Source of the DNA: Bacteroidia bacterium
GTDB lineage: Bacteria; Bacteroidota; Ignavibacteria; SZUA-365
Assembly (NCBI GenBank): GCA_027493955.1
Contig: JAOSJT010000001.1
Location: forward strand, 2,529,131 to 2,593,130
Direction of reading: 5' to 3'
DNA: 64,000 nt
Under the pieces are notes generated by a model. The model saw only the letters and a program-made list of their open reading frames with translations, was not told where the DNA came from and searched no databases. The position numbers and the translations under genes were made by a program. Positions within the stretch are counted from its first letter, which is position 1. Each line of letters begins with the position of its first letter. Positions 42,798 through 51,747 of the stretch are shown piece by piece.

Positions 42798-44132
42798 TTA
42801 GAACGATGCCCCCACATCGAATATCCACTGTCCGCGTCCCGCTTCATCCCAGGCACGGTCTATGCGGAACACGGTGCTGTACGGCAAAAGAAAGTGCAAC
42901 CCGGCACCGTATCCCCTGGACGCCGATGCGATGTCAGGATGTTCCTTCCTGTCCCAGACCATGCCGGCATCGGCGAAGAGCGCCGCATACAAACCGAGTT
43001 TCCAGGTACGGAACTGGCGTACCGGTACCTCGGGGACGTGAATGTACAATCGCGGTACGATAGGGATACGCAATTCGGCAAACGCACCGGCGGCATTCTC
43101 ACCCTCGAGCTCCGTATGAAAATGACCGCGGAGACGCTCGGAAAAACCGAAAAAAACATGCTCGTAATTCGGAACGGATGGCCCACTGCTGAGTACCGCA
43201 AATGTGCGAAGTCCCAGGGAAACACCTCCCGGAAGGAGCTGATAGACGCGGACATCAAATGACCACTGTAGAAAATCGACATAGCCGAACCATACGCCTT
43301 TCTTCACGATGTTCGCCATGCCGAAAATGCCGCTCGTGGGATACTCCGCCAGATCACGGGTATCATGCCGCGCTCCGGCACCCACCGTCAGATAGCGGTC
43401 TATCCCGGCGTCGGATAAGGTCCTCCCCGCGCGCTTGTCGGTCACCTCGACGTAATTGTAGCTGGCGGTAATCCAGGCGCTGCGAAACTGGTCTATACGC
43501 TTGCCAAAGCCCTGATGCAGCTTGTAGCGAATCTCGTCGAAGTTGGGTCCTTCACCCTGCGAAATCCTGCTTTTGTTCACCACCCGCGACCAGGCGAAAT
43601 TGCTCTCCATGAACATATGCTCGTCTTCGAGTATCCATGGATTGACATAGCTCAATGATACCCAGGGGTTGTAGCCCAGTACGAATCCCGCAAATAATTT
43701 CTCATTTCTCCCGCGGAAGTTGTCGTGCTTTACGCCCAGGCCGTAATACCAATTGTCCCAGTTTCTTTCCACTATACCGAACATCGGGACAGGATACAGA
43801 TACCAGCGTTCGTCCACCTCGATAATGAGAACCGTGCTGTCGATCGGCGGCCAGGTGATGTCCACGCGATTGAATAAACCCAGACTGTAAATTCTGTTCT
43901 TCGAATATTCGAGCTCCGCAACATCTATCGTATCCCCAACCTGAAGTGTCAGCTCGCGCAGGATGACTTCCGTTTTCGTCAACTCGTTGCCCAGAACTCC
44001 CACCGCTGAAATGACTTGATTCGGACGCGGCGCCAGCGGTGCGGAAGGCTCTCCATCCTGCGCGAACACGGTGGCCGCACATGCGAGCAGGACATCGGCA
44101 AACACAATAATCAGTATGCGAAGGGTCTGCAC
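42798..44132 (-). CDS. Omp85-family outer-membrane protein with one POTRA domain
   Basis: 444 aa from the GTG at 44132, which has AAAGG seven bases upstream and starts just after the preceding gene; longer frames overlap that gene. A signal peptide (RILIIVFADVLLACAATVFAQ) precedes a single POTRA-like domain (about residues 38-115: ISAVGVLGNELTKTEVILREL, YSKNRIYSLGLFNRVDI). It is followed by a beta-barrel ending in a C-terminal Phe (FDVGASF). BamA has five POTRA domains, so this is not BamA; it resembles short surface-antigen (D15) proteins. It could assemble or export specific cargo. Confidence 0.85.
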   Translation of the reverse strand: MQTLRILIIVFADVLLACAATVFAQDGEPSAPLAPRPNQVISAVGVLGNELTKTEVILRELTLQVGDTIDVAELEYSKNRIYSLGLFNRVDITWPPIDSTVLIIEVDERWYLYPVPMFGIVERNWDNWYYGLGVKHDNFRGRNEKLFAGFVLGYNPWVSLSYVNPWILEDEHMFMESNFAWSRVVNKSRISQGEGPNFDEIRYKLHQGFGKRIDQFRSAWITASYNYVEVTDKRAGRTLSDAGIDRYLTVGAGARHDTRDLAEYPTSGIFGMANIVKKGVWFGYVDFLQWSFDVRVYQLLPGGVSLGLRTFAVLSSGPSVPNYEHVFFGFSERLRGHFHTELEGENAAGAFAELRIPIVPRLYIHVPEVPVRQFRTWKLGLYAALFADAGMVWDRKEHPDIASASRGYGAGLHFLLPYSTVFRIDRAWDEAGRGQWIFDVGASF

Positions 44133-44142
44133 TGCCTGCCTT

Positions 44143-45042
44143 TCAGAAGCGGTAGGTAAATCGCGCGGAGGTGACAATATCGGGACGGCCATCGGGCAGG
44201 CGCTGCAAACGTGCGCCGGAGCGCAACTCCACGGCCTGATTGAAACGTGCCGCCGCCCAGGCGGCATCGATGGCGCTGAGAAAATGATTCAGGATCAGAA
44301 GGTTGATGATGGCGCTGGATCTGTCGTAATACCGGTTTGCATCGCCACGGAGACCACTGTAGTACAGGAAATTCGGGGAGGGATTCCAGTAATCCCCTTC
44401 CAATTTGTCATTCCAGCCGTAGGAATACTGGTTATATTTCCCGATCAGTTCGTAGTATTGCTGATCGCCGTAGTCCGGTAGTCTGTGTGAAAACTGCGGT
44501 ACCGCCATTTCCGTCGTGTGCATCTGCTCCCAGTTCACGCGCTGCCAATGTGGCAAGGACTTGTCGGGATTGATGTCGATGTGCACCGCTTTGTCGCCGC
44601 CAGGATAGTTTTTCGCATTCTCGTTCAACCACTGGGCGTATTTGACCACGCTCCAATTCTGATCGGCATAATGTTGATAGATGACCGTCGCATCGTCACC
44701 CCTTCGGTTGGCGTCAATCGAGTAGTACCAACCGGCTCCTTCAAGCGCCGCGAATAATCCCGCCAGCAGATAGCTGCCCGCGTACACTTCGCCCGCTCCG
44801 GGGAGGATCAGGGACAGAGCCCCCGCCAACACGGGACTCTTTCTCGCCGGATTCATCCTCTGTGGCGCGGGGATCATCGGCTGAAATCTCATGCTCTCCG
44901 CAGGATGCATCTGACCGGCATCGAAACCCCGCATCTCTGCGGCGATGGAGAGCGGGACCGTGACGCGTTCTTCCTGATTCTGGGCGATCAGGGTGCCGTA
45001 TACAAAAAATGGGATTGAGAACAGAATACTGAAAAGACGCAT
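44143..45042 (-). CDS. DUF5683-like envelope protein
   Basis: 299 aa. Starts with a signal peptide (LFSILFSIPFFVYGTLIAQ). The conserved part is KSPVLAGALSLILPGAGEVYAGSYLLAG (about residues 68-95), a hydrophobic Gly-rich hairpin found in DUF5683/TM2-like proteins. A polar region with DQQYYELIGKYNQYSYGWND and a second hydrophobic stretch (INLLILNHFLSAIDAAWAA) follow. No enzymatic motif. It is 10 bases before the Omp85-like gene, so the two are probably one envelope operon; the role is unknown. Confidence 0.7.
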   Translation of the reverse strand: MRLFSILFSIPFFVYGTLIAQNQEERVTVPLSIAAEMRGFDAGQMHPAESMRFQPMIPAPQRMNPARKSPVLAGALSLILPGAGEVYAGSYLLAGLFAALEGAGWYYSIDANRRGDDATVIYQHYADQNWSVVKYAQWLNENAKNYPGGDKAVHIDINPDKSLPHWQRVNWEQMHTTEMAVPQFSHRLPDYGDQQYYELIGKYNQYSYGWNDKLEGDYWNPSPNFLYYSGLRGDANRYYDRSSAIINLLILNHFLSAIDAAWAAARFNQAVELRSGARLQRLPDGRPDIVTSARFTYRF

Positions 45043-45174
45043 GTGTCGATTTCCTCGATATCAGGAAAAACTAGAATCGTTGTCTTCGCAAAACAAGACC
45101 ATTCGTAATGCTCCTCCCTTGGTATGCACGTGGCGGAAAACGGCCACGTCGGTTCACATGCCCAAGTGCATGCG

Positions 45175-46587
45175 CTAGAAGCTCGGTTCCTCATCCGGCG
45201 GCGGAAGCATGCTCACCGGCATGCGTGTTTCAAGATTTTCGAAGCGCGCGTATTCGGAAATCCACGCCAGATCAACTTCACCGACCTCGCCGTTTCGCTG
45301 CTTCGCGATGATGACCGAGGCGCGGCCGAGTTCCTCCGGGGGAGCCTCGGCGTCCTTATTCCGGTGAATGAACATCACAACGTCGGCATCCTGCTCGATG
45401 GCGCCGGATTCACGAAGATCGGCAAGCATCGGTTTGCCGCCGGCACGCGTCTCTACGCTTCGGTTGAGCTGCGAAAGCGCAATAACCGGAACATTTAAAT
45501 CTTTTGCCAGTCCCTTGAGCGAACGACTGATCGAGGCGATTTCACGCTCACGGCTCTCGCGTACCAGTGGTGCGCTCATGAGCTGCAGATAGTCGATCAC
45601 GATCAGCTTCACACCATGCTCGTGCACCATGCGACGCGCCTTCGCACGCAGCTCAAGTATGGAAATGCCGGGCGTGTCGTCAATAAGAATGGACGCTCTC
45701 TCCAGTTTCCCCACATAGCGGGCGAGTCGATTGAAATCCTCCTCGCGAATGCGTCCCGTACGAACGAGCTGCATATTGACACGCGCTTCGGCGCAGAGCA
45801 AACGGAGCGCCAACTGCTCGCTGGACATTTCCAGACTGAACACGCCCACTGGCATATCCGCATCGATTGCCGCGTTTCGCGCCATGGAAAGCGCCAACGC
45901 CGTTTTGCCCATGGAGGGACGCGCCGCAAGCACGATAAGATCCGTCGGCTGCCACCCACCAGTCTTGTCATCGAGCATGGTGTATCCTGAAGGTACGCCG
46001 GTAACACCCGAATGCTCCTGGGAGATTTTGTAGACCTTGTTGAGCAGAGGCTTCACGATGACACGTATCTCGGTGAAGCTCTGCTTTATATGTCGCTCGG
46101 AGAGCTTGAATATCTCTTCCTCCGCCCGGTCGATCATCTCGAAGGCGTCGCTGGTCTCGATGTAGCAATCGGTGATCAGGGATGTATTCAGCTCGATCAG
46201 TTGGCGCTTGATGGCCTTTTCGAGTACGATGCGGCAATGATACTCGATATGCGCGGGCGAAATCACTTCACCCGTCAGCTGCGTCAAATACATCATCCCG
46301 CCAATCGTCTCGATGCTGCCCGCTCTGCGCAAATCCTCGCCGACGGTGATGAGATCCACTGGTTGCTGTTTCTCGAAAAGGCGCGCGATGGAATCGAAGA
46401 TCGTGCGGTGTGCGTCTGCGTAAAACGCTTCGCGCGTCAGCAGCGATAACACGTGCGACACCGTAGCTTCCGGCTGCAGCAGCATCGCACCCAGCACGGC
46501 GCGCTCCACATCCAGCGCCTGCGGCGGAACACGGACAGCGGTTGCGCTGCTTCGCTCTGTAACGTACGGAGGGAATGGTGCGTCCAT
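45175..46587 (-). CDS. dnaB: Replicative DNA helicase DnaB
   Basis: 470 aa from the ATG at 46587, four bases after the udg stop. The N-terminal domain (PPQALDVERAVLGAMLLQ) and the RecA-like motor are present. Walker A is AARPSMGKTALALSMARNAA, Walker B is LIVIDYLQLM, and the arginine-finger region is RSVETRAGGKPMLADLRESGAIEQDAD. It unwinds DNA at the fork as a hexamer. No intein is present. Last gene of the yicC operon. Confidence 0.98.
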   Translation of the reverse strand: MDAPFPPYVTERSSATAVRVPPQALDVERAVLGAMLLQPEATVSHVLSLLTREAFYADAHRTIFDSIARLFEKQQPVDLITVGEDLRRAGSIETIGGMMYLTQLTGEVISPAHIEYHCRIVLEKAIKRQLIELNTSLITDCYIETSDAFEMIDRAEEEIFKLSERHIKQSFTEIRVIVKPLLNKVYKISQEHSGVTGVPSGYTMLDDKTGGWQPTDLIVLAARPSMGKTALALSMARNAAIDADMPVGVFSLEMSSEQLALRLLCAEARVNMQLVRTGRIREEDFNRLARYVGKLERASILIDDTPGISILELRAKARRMVHEHGVKLIVIDYLQLMSAPLVRESREREIASISRSLKGLAKDLNVPVIALSQLNRSVETRAGGKPMLADLRESGAIEQDADVVMFIHRNKDAEAPPEELGRASVIIAKQRNGEVGEVDLAWISEYARFENLETRMPVSMLPPPDEEPSF

Positions 46588-46591
46588 GGTA

Positions 46592-47326
46592 TCAGCTCTT
46601 TCTTCCGACAGAAAGCGTATCGTAGAGGGCCCGGAACTTTTGCACATCCTCCCAGGTGGGGCGCTTCCAATTCGGATTGCGAAGAAGCGCGGCAGGATGG
46701 TAGGTCACAACCAGGGGAATACCACGATACTCATGGACGGATGCGCGAAGCTTCGTCAGTGAGTCGTTCGTGCGCAGCAATGTCTGTGCGGCGATGCGTC
46801 CGAGCGCGAGGAGGATTTTCGGTTGAAGGAGTTCCAACTGTTTGTGCAGATACGGTTCGCATTGTTCCACCTCGGAGGCGAGCGGATCGCGATTGTTCGG
46901 CGGACGACACTTCAGGATGTTGCAGATGAAGACTTCCTCACGCGAAAAATGAATCGCCTTGAGGATGTCATTGAGCAACTGCCCGGCACGGCCGACGAAC
47001 GGCTCCCCTTTCTTGTCCTCATCAGCGCCAGGGGCTTCGCCTACTATCACGACGTCGGCGGCTGGATTGCCGACACCAAAGACGAAGCGAGTACGCGTTT
47101 CTCCCAGAGGACACTTGTGGCAATCGCAGATCATGGCATTGAGCGCCCCGAGCGTATCTGCTGTTTTCCACATCTCATCCACGCGCCCATTATCCTCAAC
47201 CAGGCCTTGCGAGGCGAGAGTAACGCGTCGCAGGACCTCGTGCTCGACGTAGAGCAGGTCTCCATACTGTTCTTGCTGCTGCCGGAGATAGCGATGGAGA
47301 TCAGACACTGGCATTACCATGTTCAT
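46592..47326 (-). CDS. Uracil-DNA glycosylase, family 4 (Fe-S)
   Basis: 244 aa. The catalytic motif [20 protein letters not shown] starts near residue 96, and [11 protein letters not shown] is near the C-terminus. The four cluster-binding cysteines fit family 4 (Cys69, Cys72, Cys140, Cys156). It removes uracil from DNA, often as the thermostable-type UDG of bacteria lacking Ung. The 60-residue N-terminal extension is longer than the minimal enzyme. Overlaps the operon between coaBC and dnaB. Confidence 0.95.
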   Translation of the reverse strand: MNMVMPVSDLHRYLRQQQEQYGDLLYVEHEVLRRVTLASQGLVEDNGRVDEMWKTADTLGALNAMICDCHKCPLGETRTRFVFGVGNPAADVVIVGEAPGADEDKKGEPFVGRAGQLLNDILKAIHFSREEVFICNILKCRPPNNRDPLASEVEQCEPYLHKQLELLQPKILLALGRIAAQTLLRTNDSLTKLRASVHEYRGIPLVVTYHPAALLRNPNWKRPTWEDVQKFRALYDTLSVGRKS

Positions 47327-47372
47327 GTACGAAGTGGAAAACTACATTCCCCGGGAAATCAATCCAAACCAG

Positions 47373-48587
47373 TCAGCCGGCGCGCGAAGCCAGCACCGAA
47401 GCCGCCCGGTCGAGAATAATCTCCGCGATCCGCCTCTTATCCATCAAAGGCAGAATTTCTTCCGAACCATCGCGCCCGAACAAGGTCACGACATTGGTGT
47501 CGGAACCGAAAGCGGCACCCTCCGTCCGTGGATTGTTCAGAACGATAAGGTCCGCATTTTTCCCGACAAGCTTTTTCCGGGCGTTCTCTTTTTCATTTTC
47601 GGTTTCAAGCGCAAATCCGACAAGCACCGCCCCACCGCGGCTGCCCAGGGCGTGCAGAATATCGGGCGTGCGTACAAGGCGCAGGTCAAGGCCTGTTTCG
47701 TTGCCGTCATCCTTCTTCATCTTCTGCTCTGCGGGGCTGGCAGGACGAAAATCGGCTACCGCGGCGGTGAGTACGCAAATATCGGCACTGTCGGCATGCG
47801 TCATCGCGGCGGCATACATCGCGTCAGCGGTCTCGACGTCCATGCGCTCGACACCTTCCGGCGTCGGGAGATGGACTGGGCCGCTCAACAGTATCACCCG
47901 CGCACCGCGCGCGGCGGCGGCGGCGGCAATGGCATAGCCCATTTTCCCGGAACTTCTGTTCCCGATGAATCGCACAGGATCGATGGGTTCATATGTCGGA
48001 CCGGCTGTGACCAGGACGGTACGTCCCGCTAGGTCGTGAGCCCGGGCAAACATGCGCGTGATCGCATCCATGAGTACGCCGGTTTCGGGAAGTCGCCCGG
48101 GGCCCGACAATCCGGACGCAAGTTCGCCTTCGTCGGGATCAATGATGCCGACACCACGGCGGCGTAGGATGTCCAGATTCTCCTGCGTCGCTGTATGAAC
48201 GAACATGTCGGTATCCATCGCAGGAGCCACCAGCAGCGGACAGCGCAGCGCCAGAACGAGCGAGGTCAGCGCATTGTCCGCCATGCCCTGCGCGATTTTC
48301 GCAATGGAATTCGCAGACGCCGGCGCGATGATCATGAGGTCGGCCCAGAGAGCGAGATGGATATGCCAGGTCCCCTTGGACCGGTCGGCGGGAAACATGT
48401 CCAGGACCACGTCCCCCTGGCTGAGTGTTGCGAGAGTGAGCGGTGTAATGAATTCGCAAGCCGAGGGCGTCATGACGACGCGAACCTCTGCCCCGCATTT
48501 CACGAGCTCACGAACGAGCAGGGCGGACTTATATGCCGCAATACTGCCGGTGACTCCGACGAGAATGTGCTTGCCGCGAAGGCTCAT
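47373..48587 (-). CDS. coaBC: Bifunctional phosphopantothenoylcysteine decarboxylase / phosphopantothenate-cysteine ligase
   Basis: 404 aa. The flavoprotein decarboxylase half (residues 1-185) shows VGVTGSIAAYKSALLVREL, the catalytic-His segment WHIHLALWADLMIIAPASANS, and PAMDTDMF. The ligase half shows VLVTAGPTYEPIDPVRFIGN then RSSGKMGYAIA. Catalyses two steps of coenzyme A synthesis. The ATG overlaps the rpoZ stop by four bases (ATGA); rpoZ-coaBC adjacency is widespread. Confidence 0.97.
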   Translation of the reverse strand: MSLRGKHILVGVTGSIAAYKSALLVRELVKCGAEVRVVMTPSACEFITPLTLATLSQGDVVLDMFPADRSKGTWHIHLALWADLMIIAPASANSIAKIAQGMADNALTSLVLALRCPLLVAPAMDTDMFVHTATQENLDILRRRGVGIIDPDEGELASGLSGPGRLPETGVLMDAITRMFARAHDLAGRTVLVTAGPTYEPIDPVRFIGNRSSGKMGYAIAAAAAARGARVILLSGPVHLPTPEGVERMDVETADAMYAAAMTHADSADICVLTAAVADFRPASPAEQKMKKDDGNETGLDLRLVRTPDILHALGSRGGAVLVGFALETENEKENARKKLVGKNADLIVLNNPRTEGAAFGSDTNVVTLFGRDGSEEILPLMDKRRIAEIILDRAASVLASRAG

Positions 48588-48874
48588 TCTTCCTTGTAGC
48601 GATAGGTTACGCGGTCGTTCATCAGATCCGCTACCGCCTGCTGTGTGGGTTTGGGCATTTTTTCAAATTCTATGCTGATGCGCGCCTGCTCGGGATTGCT
48701 CTCGATTTCCTCATCGGAATCCATGCGCGTGGTGAACATTTCCAGCTCCTGATTGAGCTGGATCTTGATCTCTTCGTTGATCTGCCGTGCACGACGCGAA
48801 AGCACCACGATTGCTTCGTAGATGTTTTCGGCGTGATTGTCGATGACGGAAAGATCCAGAGGTTCGAGGGACAT
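48584..48874 (-). CDS. rpoZ: RNA polymerase omega subunit
   Basis: 96 aa. The core NIYEAIVVLSRRARQINEE (residues 17-35) matches the omega motif that contacts the beta' C-terminus. An acidic C-terminal part follows. The gmk-rpoZ-coaBC context makes the identification secure despite low sequence conservation of omega. Confidence 0.9.
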   Translation of the reverse strand: MSLEPLDLSVIDNHAENIYEAIVVLSRRARQINEEIKIQLNQELEMFTTRMDSDEEIESNPEQARISIEFEKMPKPTQQAVADLMNDRVTYRYKEE

Positions 48875-48895
48875 AGAATGACTCCTGCTGAGTTA

Positions 48896-49462
48896 TTATG
48901 AAACGTGTTCGCTGTTCTGATACGATTCGATGAGCGCCGCAACTTCGGGGATGGAACGCGTCAGATCGTCGTTGATGACCACATGGTCGAAATGCACCGC
49001 TTGTTCCAGTTCCCAGACGGAACGGTCCATGCGGCGTTCGATTACCTCAGCGCCGTCGGTCCCGCGGTGCTCGAGTCTTTGGCGGAGCACCTCCAGGCTT
49101 GGCGGCTTGATGAAAATGAGTACGGCGGAGCTGCCATACAGTCGTTTGATGGCAAGGGCACCTTTGACGTCGATGTCGAACAGCATGTGCCCGTTCTCAC
49201 GCAGCACCTCGTCCACCTGCGAACGCAGGGTGCCGTAGAGATTGCCGTATATCTCTTCCCACTCCACGACGTCTCCGCCGGCAACGCGGCGTTCGAATTC
49301 TTCGCGTGTGAGAAAATAATAATCCTTGCCCTCGGTCTCGCGCGGTCTCTGCGCACGCGTCGTAGCCGAAACGGAGAAGCGCAGTGCCGGAAAGCGCTGG
49401 AGGATGCCGCGGGCAATGGTCGTTTTTCCCGCGCCGCTCGGGGCTGAAAGGACGAAAAGCAT
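48896..49462 (-). CDS. gmk: Guanylate kinase
   Basis: 188 aa. The P-loop LSAPSGAGKTTIARGIL lies at residues 5-21, with the GMP-binding block FSVSATTRAQRPRETEGKDYYF and a lid segment GDVVEWEEIYGNLYGT. It phosphorylates GMP to GDP. The ATG follows the yicC stop with no gap, and rpoZ follows by 21 bases. Confidence 0.98.
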   Translation of the reverse strand: MLFVLSAPSGAGKTTIARGILQRFPALRFSVSATTRAQRPRETEGKDYYFLTREEFERRVAGGDVVEWEEIYGNLYGTLRSQVDEVLRENGHMLFDIDVKGALAIKRLYGSSAVLIFIKPPSLEVLRQRLEHRGTDGAEVIERRMDRSVWELEQAVHFDHVVINDDLTRSIPEVAALIESYQNSEHVS

Positions 49463-50341
49463 TTACTCGATATTCTGTATCTGTTCGCGGATGCGCTCGA
49501 GTTCTTCCTTGATGGAAACGACGATATGCGCGATTTCCGCATCATAGCTTTTGGAGCTGATGGTGTTGGCTTCCCGATTCATCTCCTGCAGGAGAAAAGA
49601 AAGCTTCCTCCCTTCCGACTCGCCGGAGTCGAGATTCTCGAGGAAGAATTTTGTGTGACTACGGAAGCGCACGAGCTCTTCGGTGATGTCCATTTTATCT
49701 GCAAGCAGCACGATTTCGAGTTCCAGACGTTCGCGATCAATTCTCTCGTCCGCCATCACGGCCTGAAGACGCTCGACGAGCCGTTCGCGCTCCAGATCCG
49801 CGCGCCCGGCGGCCAGCTTCTCGATGGCGTCGATGCCGGCGCTCATCACGCCAGCCCGCTGTGCGAGATCATCCGAAAGCTCCCGCCCTTCCTTTTCCTT
49901 CATGCTGAGCATATTGTCCACGGCGGCGGTAACCGCATCGGTGACCAGCGTCCATTCCTCATCGGAAATCGCTTCCTGCTCATCCACCGCGAATACGTCC
50001 GGAAATTTCATCAGCGTATCGAGCGTGATACCGCCTTCAAGCCCGAGGGCATCACGGAGAGAAATCAGCATGGCGTGGTAATCACGGGCGGCCTCCTCGT
50101 TGATACGCGCCGGGGCGGCCTCGATTGCGGCCCGGTCCACTGCCACGTTGAGATTGACCTTGCCCCTGCGTACGCGGGGACGTATCAATTCCTTCAGATC
50201 CAGTTCCCTGTTCTGCAGATGCTTGGGCAACCGCACCGAGAACTCGTAATAGCGGTTGTTGACCGAGCGAATTTCGGCCGTGACTGTGGTCGATTCATTC
50301 GCCGCCGTCCCGCTTCCATATCCAGTCATACTTATGAGCAT
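49463..50341 (-). CDS. yicC: YicC family endoribonuclease
   Basis: 292 aa from the ATG at 50341 (MLISMTGYGSG); the MTGYG N-terminus is the family hallmark. A TTG two codons earlier is less likely. The long charged helical middle and the C-terminal REANTISSKSYDAEIAHIVV block are typical; members have been shown to act as RNases. First gene of the operon yicC-gmk-rpoZ-coaBC-udg-dnaB, a conserved gene group. Confidence 0.94.
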   Translation of the reverse strand: MLISMTGYGSGTAANESTTVTAEIRSVNNRYYEFSVRLPKHLQNRELDLKELIRPRVRRGKVNLNVAVDRAAIEAAPARINEEAARDYHAMLISLRDALGLEGGITLDTLMKFPDVFAVDEQEAISDEEWTLVTDAVTAAVDNMLSMKEKEGRELSDDLAQRAGVMSAGIDAIEKLAAGRADLERERLVERLQAVMADERIDRERLELEIVLLADKMDITEELVRFRSHTKFFLENLDSGESEGRKLSFLLQEMNREANTISSKSYDAEIAHIVVSIKEELERIREQIQNIE

Positions 50342-50374
50342 ATACAAACCGCCTTTTACTCGTTCCGAACCTTA

Positions 50375-50402
50375 AATGTACGGAGAGTTCTGGCTTTATC
50401 AA
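50375..50402 (-). promoter_or_regulatory. Probable promoter of the yicC operon
   Basis: On the minus strand TTGATA (50402-50397), a 16-base spacer and TACATT (50380-50375). It lies 34 bases before the yicC start and just downstream of the 14-bp tandem repeat. Moderately good match to sigma-70 hexamers; not as strong as the two TTGACT promoters. Confidence 0.4.
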
Positions 50403-50437
50403 AACAATTGCACGGCAATACGGCCGCAGGCAAGACC

Positions 50438-50487
50438 ATCGGGAATCGTTAATCGGGAATCGTTAATCGGGAATCGTTAATCGGGAA
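50438..50487. repeat. 14-bp tandem repeat (two alternating heptamers)
   Basis: Unit ATCGGGA+ATCGTTA, three perfect copies followed by a partial fourth. Each unit is two related heptamers. The array sits upstream of the yicC promoter and is a possible site of slippage variation. Confidence 0.9.
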
Positions 50488-50656
50488 GGAGAAGCGGGAA
50501 AGGGGCGGGGAGCCTCACGTTGAGTGTGCCACCCGGCTGTCCAGATTCAGGATCGTGGACACCGATCTATTTCCTGGGACGCATCAGGTCCTGGTGGTTT
50601 CGGTCCATGATCTGAAACCTCCGGGACCTATTGTAACCAACGAATGGATCGGTGCC

Positions 50657-50747
50657 CGATTCTCGATTCACGATTCTCGATTCACGATTCTCGATTCACG
50701 ATTCACGATTCTCGATTCTCGATCCCCGTTTCCCGTTTCCCGTTTCC
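50657..50747. repeat. Heptamer tandem array (13 units)
   Basis: Thirteen consecutive 7-bp units: nine of CGATTCT or CGATTCA in mixed order, one transitional CGATCCC, then three CGTTTCC. The reverse complement core GAATCG also occurs in the 14-bp array at 50438. This is a short tandemly repeated heptamer (STRR-like) element; no protein is encoded across it. Confidence 0.9.
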
Positions 50748-50773
50748 CAGACCAACATTCTGTATTTTCTGTT

Positions 50774-50806
50774 CCTTCTGTGTTCTGTCCCTTCTGTGTT
50801 CTGCGT
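50774..50806. repeat. Short direct repeat
   Basis: CCTTCTGTGTTCTG occurs twice in close succession, immediately before the terminator of the RRM gene. Part of the same repeat-rich interval 50438-50810. Confidence 0.6.
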
Positions 50807-50811
50807 TCAAC

Positions 50812-50838
50812 AAAACGTCCCGCCGGTGTGGCGGGACG
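50812..50838 (-). terminator. Intrinsic terminator of the RRM protein gene
   Basis: Perfect 9-bp GC-rich stem CGTCCCGCC / GGCGGGACG with a 5-base loop. On the minus strand it is followed by TTTT. It lies 32 bases after the stop at 50871. Confidence 0.8.
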
Positions 50839-50870
50839 GGTTCAAAGGGAGACGGACGAGATTCTGATAA

Positions 50871-51146
50871 TCAGAAGCGCGACCTTGACCGGGGTGCGTC
50901 ATCCGTGCGGGGACGCGCCTGATTCACCTTTACGTTCCTGCCGCCTATTTGTGCGTTATCCAGCGCCTTGATCGCTTCCTCTGCGTCGCTATCGTTGGGC
51001 ATCTCAACGAAGCCGAAGCCTTTGGAACGACCGGTCTCCTTATCGCGGAGAACGCGTGCGCTGCTCACCTCACCGTAAGGCTCGAATGCTGCCCGGAGGT
51101 CATCATCCGTCATTTGGTACGAAAGGTTGCCGACATAGATGTTCAT
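50871..51146 (-). CDS. Small RRM-domain RNA-binding protein
   Basis: 91 aa from the ATG at 51146 (MNIYVGNLSYQMTDDDLRAAF); a longer frame lacks support. A single RRM has RNP2 IYVGNL at residues 3-8 and RNP1 KGFGFVEM around 42-49. A short basic tail RPRTDDAPRSRSRF follows. Such single-RRM proteins are common in this group and cyanobacteria and bind RNA. The specific RNA is unknown. Confidence 0.93.
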   Translation of the reverse strand: MNIYVGNLSYQMTDDDLRAAFEPYGEVSSARVLRDKETGRSKGFGFVEMPNDSDAEEAIKALDNAQIGGRNVKVNQARPRTDDAPRSRSRF

Positions 51147-51747
51147 ACAACAGACCTTGAAACTGATAACATGCCATTTCGTGCAATGGGAAGCGGGAGG
51201 CGCCAATGGCATTGAAACGCGTTCCAGCTACGCCGCGACCGTGCGACGATTTCTGCCTCCACCTTTGAACCTCGGACCGGCCGCTCCCGAAGGAATGGCC
51301 AACGCACCTTCAGCACTTGGGGCACGCAGCGCAATCTCTCCGGAAGTGCCGAACCACAGCATACCGCAAGCGGCACACTTCGGATTTCAGGAGAAATATG
51401 CGTGCAAATTGGCGCATGAAATGCGGAAAAGCAAGGGTTTTGACGAGGAGAAGGGATTTTTTTTCACACGTTGCAGAATTCGCTCCCGACACCCTCGACA
51501 CCCCGCATCAGATTCTGCCGCGCCGGTTGACGCAACGAAGCTGCAGTGCGGAACTCCGGAAAGGCGCGGCATAACTGCGACAACGCATATCCGAATTTGC
51601 ATTGTCGGATTTTTTTCTCTACCTTATCTGTCAATAAAGACTGTTGTCTCTTTAATGCCCGTCCATCACGTTTGAGTCTTTCGGCTATCGCAGTATTTGA
51701 TACAGTGCATCAACGCATTCCCAAAATCTAGAGAAAGAGGATAAGCT
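51147..51747. other. Intergenic region upstream of the respiratory operon
   Basis: 601 bases between the divergent RRM and actA genes. No credible protein. At 51589-51616 ATCCGA / TCGGAT with a 10-base loop runs into six T residues on the plus strand, which looks like an intrinsic terminator although no plus-strand gene precedes it. In the same place TTGCAT-N17-TACCTT could instead be a promoter for the act operon. Confidence 0.4.

Noticed and set aside
50438-50747. Possible CRISPR array
   Set aside because: Units are 7 or 14 bp with no unique spacers and no cas genes nearby; these are simple tandem repeats.
51139-51675. 178-codon plus-strand frame between the RRM gene and actA
   Set aside because: No family resemblance, no ribosome binding site, and it begins opposite the RRM gene start.
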